64,000 nt of DNA. It comes from Escarpia spicata (taxonomy: Eukaryota; Annelida; Polychaeta; Sabellida; Siboglinidae). Below, piece by piece: positions 39,454 through 49,079 of this stretch (within the stretch, counting starts at the first letter, position 1; each line of letters begins with the position of its first letter). Below the pieces are notes generated by a model. The model saw nothing but the letters and a program-made list of their open reading frames with translations. It searched no databases and was not told where the DNA came from. Where the stretch lies: the NCBI GenBank assembly GCA_963995525.1, contig OZ023205.1, positions 41,752,379 to 41,816,378 on the forward strand, read 5' to 3'. The position numbers were made by a program, and so were the translations under genes.

Positions 39454-39738
39454 GTGTTCAAAACTAAAGAGTATACCACACTAATCATTGATATGAACAA
39501 TAACATAATAAAATCAAAATTAACATGTATTGAAATAGGTTGCAGAGGCTATGTATCTGAACCCAACAAATCTAAGATTGACAGCCTCCTTAAAATCTCT
39601 TGGAATAAAACCACCAACAAAACAACTAATTCTATCGTATCCTTGTCTAAACTAGCCCTGCTAATGCCATTCACCCTTTCTAAATATAAAAACGAACCAC
39701 AATGGTTTAACCCAAGATTAATTGGACCATCATCCTAA
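39454..39738 (+). other. Short open frame, transposon-like, unknown family
   Basis: A 94-codon frame with KEYTTLIIDMNN and CIEIGCRGYVSEPNKSK. The EIGCRGYV block recalls C-terminal parts of mobile-element proteins seen in many invertebrates, but I cannot assign it. It lies in intron 2 of the ballast-like gene. Confidence 0.3.
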
Positions 39739-39960
39739 TATGACAATAATTACAAAATAAAATTCCCCTCAACAGCAAATAATCCTGCACATAAATGTGT
39801 TCATTTTCAGTATGACTTACTTTAAACGTTAGTCATTATTTACCCTAGCCTGCTACAATATACTACTATACATAGCTATTTACTATATTCACATATGTAC
39901 ATGGGTTATCGTTTCACACTTTATTGTATTCTACTGAATGAACAAAGTGATACTCTCTCA

Positions 39961-40061
39961 CCACAGAACAAATGATAATGGTTCCACTTATATTATTATA
40001 TACAAGTTATCATAACTTGTATATACAATGCTTGTGGAACCATCATAATTTGTTCTGTAGT
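39961..40061. repeat. About 100-bp near-perfect palindrome
   Basis: Outer blocks CAGAACAAATGATAATGGTT and AACCATCATAATTTGTTCTG, inner blocks TATACAAGTTAT and ATAACTTGTATA, centre at 40010/40011. It would form a long hairpin; probably a tiny foldback element. Confidence 0.85.
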
Positions 40062-40430
40062 GCAAAATTATCAATATTTGCCTTATTCCAGATGAACACA
40101 TGTTTAATGGTAAACAATTTATGTAAAGGAATAGTGTCATTATAGAATAAATTTGTATATGTCACTTATTTACAATGTCAGATGTTTATTTGAGCCAAAT
40201 TTATTTCAGGTCTCTCAGGTGAGCTGCATACAGACAGTTTACGTGGTGGATCCATGGCAAGCTGGGCCGAAGGGTACGGAGAGTTCTACCAGCACGCGCC
40301 AGCCTTGAAATAAGATCAAGGTTCCCTGTCCCCGATGGGGAACAACACGAGGGATACCACTCTGAACTTGAAAACTAAACTAGACAATGTACATGTGACT
40401 CATGAAGCTGTAGGTGGGTGGTGACAGTAT

Positions 40431-40505
40431 TTACTGTTTCTTTACAAGTCGACTGACTCTCGCTGCAGGCAGATCCTCCTTCTCTGGTTTTGGCACATCT
40501 GTATA
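40431..40505 (-). pseudogene. 3' end of the antisense transposon gene, copy 2
   Basis: On the minus strand the frame reads DVPKPEKEDLPAARVSRLVK and stops at 40431, matching the C-terminus ending at 32759 in copy 1. It confirms that the two genes travel together and converge. Confidence 0.6.
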
Positions 40506-40589
40506 TGTCTGGTACGTCACTTTATAATTCACAATGGATTGAAACGTCACGAGCGAAGTTCTGGAGTTTGCTCAACTCGACAGTTGCCA

Positions 40590-42022
40590 GCCCAGTGACA
40601 TGAAACCCGGTGTCGCCTGCTATGAGAGCGACCCAAAACGGCATCGGAGTGACGGGTGTCGTAGGAACACTTCTTGTCGTCAATGTTATTATTAAGTACC
40701 AGAAACTCTTCCAGCAGGTGAAGTCAATCTGCATTTTAAACCAAGGTTTCATCGACGGCGTTGTGTCCGCGTTCCTTATTTTCATGAACACATATTATGT
40801 ATATTTTCCGACAAAACGCCCCGATGGCTTCAACGAAGAATCGTTTTGTAAGCTGTGGGGACTGATGATGTCATAAACGTACAACCTGGTGGGCATCTCC
40901 TTTGAGCGTTAAATGACCATAATCCATTCAATGTGGCATAAGGTGTCGTTCACGAAGACTATAGCTAATGCAATGGTTGTTTTCATCTGGGTGGTCGGCG
41001 TTCTAATCATAGATTCCTTCATAATAACAAGTGGAGTGGGTTTGTGAAAGGATGGTGCTGTGCGCACTCGCACGCCAGGAGGCGTTGCTGATTACACCAG
41101 TCTCAGTACCCCTGGCAGATCGCTTGCCGAAACTCTGAAGATAAGCTGCGCCAATAATATCGCTTCCCGAAATTTCCAGTCTGTTCTGTGTGGTCTTCGT
41201 GGACTGTTTGGGCAGTAGACGTAATTATTTGAATACACAATGCCGCTCAGTGGCTCGTGAGAATGGTCGAATGGCTAATTTTATCGGAATTCCTTGAAAC
41301 GAGTCAGACGAGTGTCTGCACTGTTCTCACGGCTGGTACGGCGAAGTCAATTACGAGTTTGATTTTGCTAACTTCCGTACAATGCGAAGGGTAGTGAACG
41401 TAGTCACGCCACTGGCTTGCAATGATGATGCTATATGACGTCTTTTTGGTCATCTCGGCGGATCGCTATAGCGGTTGGGTTGCTGCAGATATTTTCAATA
41501 TATTACTGCCTATTCTCATCCACTGCGTATGTTATGCAAAATGTCTGACTACTGCGCAAGCGCATGATCAACGTAACAAACACAGGTATTCGCGGGAACG
41601 TCACTGACACTGCCTTCCAAATGCATAATATTGTCACAGTAGTGGCAAGTACGTTGTCATATATAGATTTAAATTTCTCAACATTTGCAACATGTGGAGC
41701 GGCTGAAGTGATGTAATTCAAAGCGAAATCTACAACACTAGAACGGTTAACAGCCAAGAAAGAAATGAAAGAGCAAAGAGAAACGTCATCAAAACGTTGG
41801 CCATTGTCAACCCATGTTACTTTTTTATGTTGGACCCCAAACAAAATTTATATCACTTTGTTTACGATGGGGCGACTATCTAGACTCGGCGACGTCTACC
41901 ACACGACAGTACTTCTTGTATTCACCAACTGTTGCATCAACCCGACTATCTACATCGCCAAGTACGAGGCCTTCAAAAAGGAACTGGCGATGTTGTTTAG
42001 ACGCTCTCGACATAATGACTGA
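40590..42022 (+). pseudogene. Rhodopsin-class GPCR pseudogene
   Basis: TM1 to TM2: GVTGVVGTLLVVNVII, then SICILNQGFIDGVVSAFLIF. TM3 and loop: TYNLVGISFER, then a TAA where the Tyr of the DRY/ERY motif should be, then MTIIHSMWHK, and TM4 FIWVVGVLII. TM6 to TM7 (41814-42022): CWTPNKIYI and LVFTNCCINPTIYIAKYEAF, with a good NPxxY. Stops at about 40874 and 40907 and a scrambled middle (41040-41760) show it is broken. The ligand class cannot be read; it resembles peptide-receptor-like invertebrate orphans. Confidence 0.8.
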
Positions 42023-42430
42023 AAATATTTATTTATAGTAACGTCAGCGGAGAAACCGCCGTTGTATAGTTCTTTATTATACGTGTTCTGTACGAAGAAC
42101 CTGCACTGGTATTGCCCACTCCGAGTGAATTTAAGTCTCCGCAGGGTATCTTCAGTGAGTTTAGTATATTTGATGTTTCGTATCTATATCTCTTCAGTGG
42201 CGCCTGGGTAGTCGATATGAAAGTTTTATAACGATTGTCAGTTACTCAATTTTATAATTCATTATTGTTTACAAAATCAATCAATCTAACAATACCACAA
42301 TGTGAAAGCAAATATTGACGTATCGAAAACTAGTGCCAAGGTCAAAGCGTGAAACTGTATTTCTGGAATGTTCAGCAACTCGTACGTAGTATTGCATGTG
42401 CTGGAGTAATATCCACTCTGAAAAAAAATT

Positions 42431-42540
42431 ATTCTGGTATTCATCTACTGTTGCATCAACCCGATTATCTACATCGCCAAGTAATACGTATTCAACACCG
42501 GATTAGCGATGTTGATATGACGCTCTCGACACATTGAGCG
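42431..42540 (+). pseudogene. GPCR TM7 fragment, second copy
   Basis: The frame reads LVFIYCCINPIIYIAK, then a stop, then a tail like that of the neighbouring GPCR (RSRH). A partial duplication of the 3' end of the receptor at 41940-42022. Confidence 0.7.
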
Positions 42541-42841
42541 AACTAAAATAAAGTCAAATATATGTAATTGCAAAGACAATGACAATGTAGTCAAACAAAT
42601 TGATGGTAACGACTTATTTGTGTTACAAATGTAATAGATGACTATTTTGAAACAAGTATGATTTCTCATCCCCTCCTTCCCCGAATCATACTTGTATCAT
42701 GGTGTATCACTGCTTTGACATGCAGCGTATTTACCCTATACATCTGTGTTTGTTATATTTCAACGGCGAGTCGTTTCGTCTTTGCATGTTCATGTTTCCT
42801 TGATAGTTGTCGACTTAATGTGACATACCTACGATGAATGT

Positions 42842-43300
42842 AACGTGACAATTGTCGAATTAATTTGGAGTCTATAGAGAACCTGAAATGATCGTGGTCG
42901 AGTTGATGTGTAGCCTTTAATAAGAACCAACAGTGACAAGAGTGTACTTGGGGTACAATTCTTTAACCACTACTGAGAACCAACAGTGGCAGTTGTCTAC
43001 GTGATGCGTAGTCAAGACTGAAAAATAACAACGCTTATTATTACTTGGTGTATAGTCTACACGGACAATCAATAGTGAATATAATCCTTGGTGGGTTGTT
43101 TATACGGAGAACCGCCAACGATAGTTGTCAGCTTGGTGTTTAGTGTAAATGGAGATACAACAATGCCAGAGAGAGAGAAAGAGAGATATATATATATAGA
43201 GAGAGAGATAAATCCAGCAATGGTAGTTTTTACGGTTAAACAACATTGACGTTTGTCTACTTGGTAATTAGTCTCCTCGGATAAACAACAGTGATAGACA
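42842..43300. repeat. Diverged ~50-bp minisatellite, left part
   Basis: Units vary around GGAGAACCAACAGTGACAGT followed by TGTCTACTTGGTGTGTAGT. A short GAGAGA/TATATA run interrupts at 43166-43208. The array resumes at 44920 after the RT-bearing insertion. Confidence 0.75.
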
Positions 43301-43301
43301 G

Positions 43302-44594
43302 AAGCCGAGCAAACCAATAGGTCCACTAACGAGTGTGCGTCCGATAGTCTTACTATCGGTGCTCCGAAAGACACTGTCTCTCATCGTACTATCGAGGATC
43401 GCGCCGAAAGTTGACGACTTCCTGTCGCCGTCGCAATCGGGATTCCGACGCGGACGCAGCACGGCCGACGTAGTCTTCGGGTATCGTTGGCTCTGTGCTA
43501 AAGCGCAGCGTCAGCACGTATCAATCGAATTCCTCGGCATCGATCTGAGTCGCGCCTTCGACACCATACGTCGCGACAAGCTGCTTGACACGCTACAAAC
43601 ATTCCTCGGCGAGTCGGAAATGCGGATGATTGGCTTCCTACTCGCCGCCACGTCGCTCGAGCCGCGTCTCTCAACAGGCGATTGTCATTCATTCGCCACA
43701 TCCATCGGGACGCCGCAAGGCGACAGCCTCAGCCCGGTGTTATTCATTGTATACCTCGAAGCGGCACTCCGTGACCTTCGTTCGCGCCTCCCGACACGTC
43801 CACCAGCTGATGCCACCCTACCGCTGGACGTCGAGTACGCTGACGATACGGACTTCGTCAGCTCTTCTCGTTCGTTCCTCGACGAGATCGAGCGCATCGC
43901 GCCAGCTTGCTTGGCGGAGTGGTCGCTGACGATCAACGCGTCGAAAACAGAACGAACAAGTATCAGCCGACACGCTGACCGCATTCAGGAAGAGTGGCGT
44001 ATGACACGCAAGCTTGGATCGCTCCTCGGTGAAGCCGAAGACGTCGCTCGCCGAAAGCAGCTGGCCAACGTCGCCTTCCGCAAGCTGTGGACACTGTGGT
44101 TCAGGCGATCACAGATCTCTCTACAGCTGCGGCTACGGCTATACGCATCCTTCGTTGTGCCCGTGCTGACGTACAACATGGGTACATGGGGACTCACGAA
44201 ATCAGAACTAGATCATCTGGATGCGTACCACCGTCGTCATCTACGCCAGATCATCGGCATATGTTGGCCACATCGCATTTCCAACGAGGCACTGTACCAC
44301 CGTTGCCGATGCCGTCCCATCAGCGAAGCTGTCATAACTGCAAGATGGAGTCTATTCGGGCACGTGCTCCGTATGCCACCCGATGCACCCGCTCAGCGAG
44401 CGATCGACAACTATTTCGCCGTGGACACAGGTGTCACGACATACATGGGTCGACCGCGAACGACACTGCCGACAGCGTTGAGCGCGGACCTGCGACGCAT
44501 AGGCTGTACGCTACGTTGCCGTGCCGATGTCGACGCTCTGCGCGCACTCGACCGTGAACAGTGGCGACAATTGGGGCTAGCCATTTCAAAATAA
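43302..44594 (+). CDS. Reverse transcriptase ORF, open, 5'-truncated retroelement
   Basis: One continuous frame of about 420 codons, more GC-rich than its surroundings. RT blocks in order: RPIVLLSVLRKTLS, SQSGFRRGRSTADVVF, IDLSRAFDTIRR, GTPQGDSLSPVLF, the intact catalytic VEYADDTDFV, LTINASKTE, then a C-terminal part with VVPVLTYNMGTWGLTKSELD, WSLFGHVLRM and YMGRPRTTLP. No endonuclease is present and the frame has no credible ATG at its start, so it is a 5'-truncated non-LTR-type copy. The open frame and base composition suggest a recent arrival. The clade is uncertain. Confidence 0.8.
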   Translation, partial: KPSKPIGPLTSVRPIVLLSVLRKTLSLIVLSRIAPKVDDFLSPSQSGFRRGRSTADVVFGYRWLCAKAQRQHVSIEFLGIDLSRAFDTIRRDKLLDTLQTFLGESEMRMIGFLLAATSLEPRLSTGDCHSFATSIGTPQGDSLSPVLFIVYLEAALRDLRSRLPTRPPADATLPLDVEYADDTDFVSSSRSFLDEIERIAPACLAEWSLTINASKTERTSISRHADRIQEEWRMTRKLGSLLGEAEDVARRKQLANVAFRKLWTLWFRRSQISLQLRLRLYASFVVPVLTYNMGTWGLTKSELDHLDAYHRRHLRQIIGICWPHRISNEALYHRCRCRPISEAVITARWSLFGHVLRMPPDAPAQRAIDNYFAVDTGVTTYMGRPRTTLPTALSADLRRIGCTLRCRADVDALRALDREQWRQLGLAISK

Positions 44595-44919
44595 GAAAGC
44601 ACCATATGAATCCATGGAATTGACCATTTTATATTATTTATTTACATTTTTATTACTTTTTAGTGCAATTTCTACTGACATTTTTTTAACGATTATTTTA
44701 TATATGTTTATATCATATGGACATTTTAATTATTCATGTATCTATTCATTTAAATATTTTTATTTATTTACATGTCTATTTAGTCCACTTCTACAAAGAA
44801 CTGTGATGGTATATTTCGTGCGGAATGGCACAAGCGAAACAGACGCGATCTACATCACGTCTGCCACGCGAAAGTGCACATAATAATAATAGATGTCTGC
44901 ATGAAGTGTCATTCATACC
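44595..44919. other. AT-rich 3' flank of the RT insertion
   Basis: T-rich sequence, possibly the 3' UTR of the retroelement up to about 44800. The end of the insertion cannot be set exactly. Confidence 0.3.
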
Positions 44920-45310
44920 GAAAACCAACACTGAAATGTGTATACATGGTGAGTAGTGTTTACGGATAAAAAACAGATGTCTACTTGGTAGTAGTATCTA
45001 CGGAGAAACATCAGTGACAGTTGCCTACAAGATGTGTAGAATCCACTGAGAATCTTGAGAGTGGTATATGTTGGTGGATAGTCCCTACTGGAACCAATAA
45101 CTGTATTTATCCATTGGTGTGTAGTTTCTGTGTAGAACCAACAATGATAGTTATGTACTTGGTATGTCGTATCTATGAAAACAAAATGGTAGTTGTCTAT
45201 AATAGTGTAATGTGTAATATCTACGGAGAACCAGCATTTGGTATTTGTCTAATTGTTGTACAGTCTCCACAAAGAAACAACATTGGCAATCGTGAAGATG
45301 AATTTATACC
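44920..45310. repeat. Diverged ~50-bp minisatellite, right part
   Basis: Units such as CTACGGAGAAACATCAGTGA and GTAGAACCAACAATGATAGT match those at 42842-43300. Weaker units continue at 45860-46080. Confidence 0.7.
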
Positions 45311-46209
45311 ATGTTTCACAAGTTTACGTGCGTAGTTGAATATGTTGAACACTACTGCTTCAGGAAAGTTAAGTTGATAAGGGCAAGATATAGTACCAGT
45401 ACAGTATTATGTTCCCGCTGACCAGTTAATTGCACCTGTCGTCAATTACGGCGACGGCTGAACTAACGTAAAACCACTCTTAGCCAACACTTGCTCACCT
45501 TCATGATCTTCCCGGTGAGGGTGACAAACGCTCAACTTCCGCACACCTAGGTAACCTAGGCTAATTCATCCCATAAATGGCGCCCTATGGATACATCACT
45601 TCTAGAAAAACTTATCACAAACACTAAGTAAATAACTCTAAATAACTACCTTTGTGTTTTAAACTACAACGCTAATTGGTAAATGGTTTCAGGAAGCGGT
45701 TGAACGTAGAACGAGGCGAGTGGATGATCGATACTTGGGAGGAGATATCGCAACACTGCACTAATCATAGTTATTGTATAAATAGTACACGTTGTGAACA
45801 TGGTAGCGATAGTTGTGTACTTGAAAAATTACAAGCAAATTACAGTTGTTTTATTTTGTGTGATCTCTAACAAGATCCTGCAGTGACGTTTGCCTACTAG
45901 AGATGACATGTGTCCGCACATTACCTAAAGTGACTTTTCTGCATTTTATGGGTCCTGTCCACGCAGAACCGCATTGGCAGTTGTCCACTTGATGTAACGT
46001 CGCTGCACATAATCTCCTGTGACATTGGTTTGCTTGATATCGTCGTCTACGCTGACTCAGTAATTGTCTACTCAATTGTTTTAAATTGTTTTCCAGTCAA
46101 AACAATCCTCATATGTGTTATTGAACATACAAAGCGAACTGTCGTGAAAACGATGATTTGGTGTTATAATATATGTTAATAGAACGTTGCCGAGTGCTGG
46201 AAACAACTA
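45311..46209. other. Mostly non-coding, weak minisatellite units
   Basis: No gene supported. CAGAACCGCATTGGCAGTTG at about 45964 looks like a decayed unit of the adjacent array. Confidence 0.35.
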
Positions 46210-46387
46210 GAACTAGAACTATATGTCCATTGAATCATGCATCGTTTTGCCTCTCTACATTCGGCGTCGTCAACCAAACCACAGGAATTCTGATGTTCAT
46301 CAACTGTTGCATCAACCAGATCATCTACATCGCCACGTATGACGAATTCAAGACCAGCATGTCGATATTTTTTGTATGCTCTTGAGA
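46210..46387 (+). pseudogene. GPCR TM7 fragment, third copy
   Basis: The frame ends FINCCINQIIYIATYDEF, matching TM7 and tail of the receptor at 41940-42022; the NPxxY Pro is replaced by Gln. With the two other fragments this indicates a local family of related receptors that has decayed. Confidence 0.65.
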
Positions 46388-47899
46388 TAATGGATGAACG
46401 CGAAACGTACATTTAAGATGTTTGTGCTCTTTATGTGATAGTTTTCGTTTTCTTTTTAATGTGCCTTTAGCAGGAATTGTTAAATATCATTGTGACATAC
46501 GTATAATGTTTATTAAAACAACATTTCACATACTTGTTGATGTTTACTAGCTGTAAAAAACTGCTATGGTTAGATCTTGCTGTTGCTATTTGGCATGATT
46601 TCTGTATTTATACGAAGGCCTGCGTTGGTTGTGCAAAGGGGTATGAATAGCAAGTTATTGTTTGTGCGAAATAGACTAGGCTACACCAAGCGTATCCGTC
46701 AGGTGGCGTTGTGTGTGAGTAACAGGTCGGCTTTAATTATAAAAAGGAATCCCGCTGCCTTATAATAATACTGTGTATCGATAAATTCTCAGAAGAAAGC
46801 CAATACCCACCAGGTAGTCTGACTGATGAGGCATGATATGTAATGTGAAAAGATAAACAGCGGGTAACTTCAACCGTTTTAACGTATTGATTCCTATTCC
46901 TTTACAAAAAAACAGCATGGTACTTGTCTGTGTACAATAGACAGTGTTATGTTTAGACCACCGCGACATCTTAATTATATTGTATCTTCTATCACATAAT
47001 GAGATCCACTCGAACGAGGTGTTATGCTAGCTAATGAGGAAACCCCATAGTGCTATGGCAATGCTTTGAATGTCCTCGTGCGACAGAATTACATAGAGCT
47101 TGTGTACCCCCGGGCACGTGTCTGTGTTCTATTTGGTAATTAAAAGATGACCGACCACAAACGTATTCATTACGCATCAACTAATCAAAACTCGCCTCAG
47201 CAACTTAGCACATGGAGCAATTGATTGACATATCCATAACGGGACCTATTGCCTAATAACATGGTCCACTTGCTGATCCCGAACAGGTAGAGCGTTCGGA
47301 CATTTCGTCGTATAGTCTGTTGATATTCTTACCCCATATGTTTTACAGTGACACATTAAAATCCTATTGTGTTAAGACAGAATGGCATCAACTAGAAGTT
47401 CAGGCTGGAAACACTACAATTGTTACACATGCGCATTCACTCCCGCGTAGGCTGTAGTCAATAGTCCCATATAATACTAACATATTAGCTTGGGGTTGTG
47501 CCCTTTGAGGCTAACGCCCGCCATGATAAATAAAAAAGGCTTCAAATAAAACTTGAATACGGTGTCGACCTACCACGCTAATTGTAGCATTGTCGATCAT
47601 TGGTCGCTCCGATCGCATTTAATGTTGTTTTCGTTTTCCTTTGTGCAATTGTAGTCCGGGTTAATCCAGACTGTTGTTCTGAGAACGTTGTTGTGGCTGA
47701 AATGACGCGCAACGATAGTTACAATGACCTTTATTTGTCCACAAATGGAAATTCATGTGGTAAAAATTCAAACATGAACACAAACATATTAGTACATGAA
47801 AAGCTAAATAAGTTTAGTGATGTACATATTGGTCAATCATTACATTACTATCACAATGTTACTAAATCATAATATAAGTTTGCTATCACAAAACACACT
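46388..47899. other. No recognised feature
   Basis: The frame at 47600-47872 begins with a hydrophobic stretch but has no ATG and no motif; nothing else is supported. Confidence 0.35.
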
Positions 47900-48430
47900 G
47901 TTTTTATTGAATTTATTTATTCAACATTCAACATAAGTACAACATGTAATTTCAAATAAGGTGTAAACATGCACATTTGTAAGCTAATCCTCCATAAACA
48001 GTGGAACAATGAAAACATTAGTTAAGCATTGAACAATAAGAAAATGTTGAAGAGAAATGCAAGAAGTTATAAACTTATAAGTAGCATTCCCCATATTATA
48101 CAATTGCACTGGTACAATACATACACGATATACAACTTAACATTAAGTTAGATTTAAAGTACCTCAAGGTATGGTAGTTGATACATAATAACAAACATTG
48201 AATCAAAACATGAATTCATCATATCTTTGCAGGAGTAAAGCTTTGTACAGCTTTTTGAATTGATAAATAGAATTGCACAATATAACGTCAGCATACAGGT
48301 CATTCCACATCTTAGGCCCCTTTATACTGATACATTCAGCTTTTTTAGAAGTCCTACTAAATTTTATTTTGAAATTGCATTTTTTCATACGGGTGTTATG
48401 ATGATGACTGTCATTACTTCCCTGGAAGTA
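47900..48430 (-). mobile_element. LINE 3' end fragment
   Basis: The minus-strand frame (48430-48203) carries HHNTRMKKCNFKIKFSRT and GPKMWNDL, then FKKLYKALLLQRY, the terminal block of CR1/Jockey-group ORF2 proteins. A long AT-rich 3' UTR ends with AATAAATAAATTCAATAAA near 47910. Confidence 0.7.
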
Positions 48431-49079
48431 CAACATAATATTTGCCGGTAAAGATTAGTATAAACCTTGTACATAAACACCATGCTATTGAAACCCACCA
48501 TGTCCTGTGCAGTTAAAGTTTTCAACTGAAAAAGGTTGGCCTTCTATGAGCTATGAAGTCGGCCTTTTGACAAATCCGAATAGCTCATTTCTTAATAATA
48601 TGCTAAGGTTGTATACGAGTCTCATAGGTGTAATGAATATAACACCGTCTGATGCTGCCACCTGTCGTATAGTTTATATTGATTTAGACATATTACGAGA
48701 ATAAAGAAGTTAGTTCTTTCACCGAAGCCATGATGTTCGTGTCACTATTTTATATTAGGCGACGAGAGATGCGCGAAACAGAACCAAAAGACAAGAGTGT
48801 GAGTGGTGTCGTCTACCACAGAGCACGGAGTCGTGTGCAAAATGCGCATACCAAGAAATGGTTAGTATTAAGTCCGTTATGAACGTGTTGTTCAATTTCA
48901 ATCCGTTGGCCGTGTTGTCAGCCACGAGACCCATACCATTGACAGTGACGTGTGCAAAATGAGCGGGAAACACGCATACTGTGAACATGTGACATTCGTA
49001 TCAAATCGGGTGTTTACTGTGTACAACTAGTAAACAAGCCAGCAGTCGTGATTCAGTATACTGTATCTGCATGGAGCAG
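48431..49079. other. No recognised feature
   Basis: No supported gene or repeat. Confidence 0.4.

Larger units (their letters stand above)
37286..40378 (+). pseudogene. P2X7 C-terminal (ballast)-like domain gene, copy 2
   Basis: Exons 37286-37598, 39035-39166 and 40210-40378, with consensus splice sites (G|GTAATT, TTACAG, A|GTACGT, TTTCAG) and the same phases as copy 1. The ATG at 37286 starts a FSDSSEDN leader, then AAGYRFESQKQGP; IDWCRYGKC and VCCQEAV follow in another frame. Exon 2 has LLCITNSRGF and CLEQVVLQNVL. Exon 3 has AAYRQFTWWIHGKLGRRVRR, close to P2X7. Breaks: TAG at 37430-37432, frame changes in exon 1, a one-base loss late in exon 2, TGA at 40220-40222. A CRE-like TGACGTCA lies upstream at about 37162. 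Confidence 0.8.
36997..40505 (+). mobile_element. TTAA-flanked DNA transposon, copy 2, right end missing
   Basis: The left end at 36997 is a diverged version of the copy 1 end (AGGAAAACAAAAGGCAAAG, later TTTCCAACTATAATC and TTTTTAACGTCAGCGGTTTAC). It carries the same three-exon plus-strand gene and the last part of the antisense gene. No right inverted repeat was found; similarity stops near 40505, just before the GPCR relic. A 707-bp TTAA MITE, an ORF fragment and a palindrome are nested inside. Confidence 0.7.

Noticed and set aside
43685..44605. Long frames on the minus strand and in other frames inside the RT gene
   Set aside because: Shadows of the GC-rich RT frame, which has all RT motifs in order.
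47600..47872. Hydrophobic N-terminus resembling a signal peptide
   Set aside because: No ATG, no domain, and no clear splice context.
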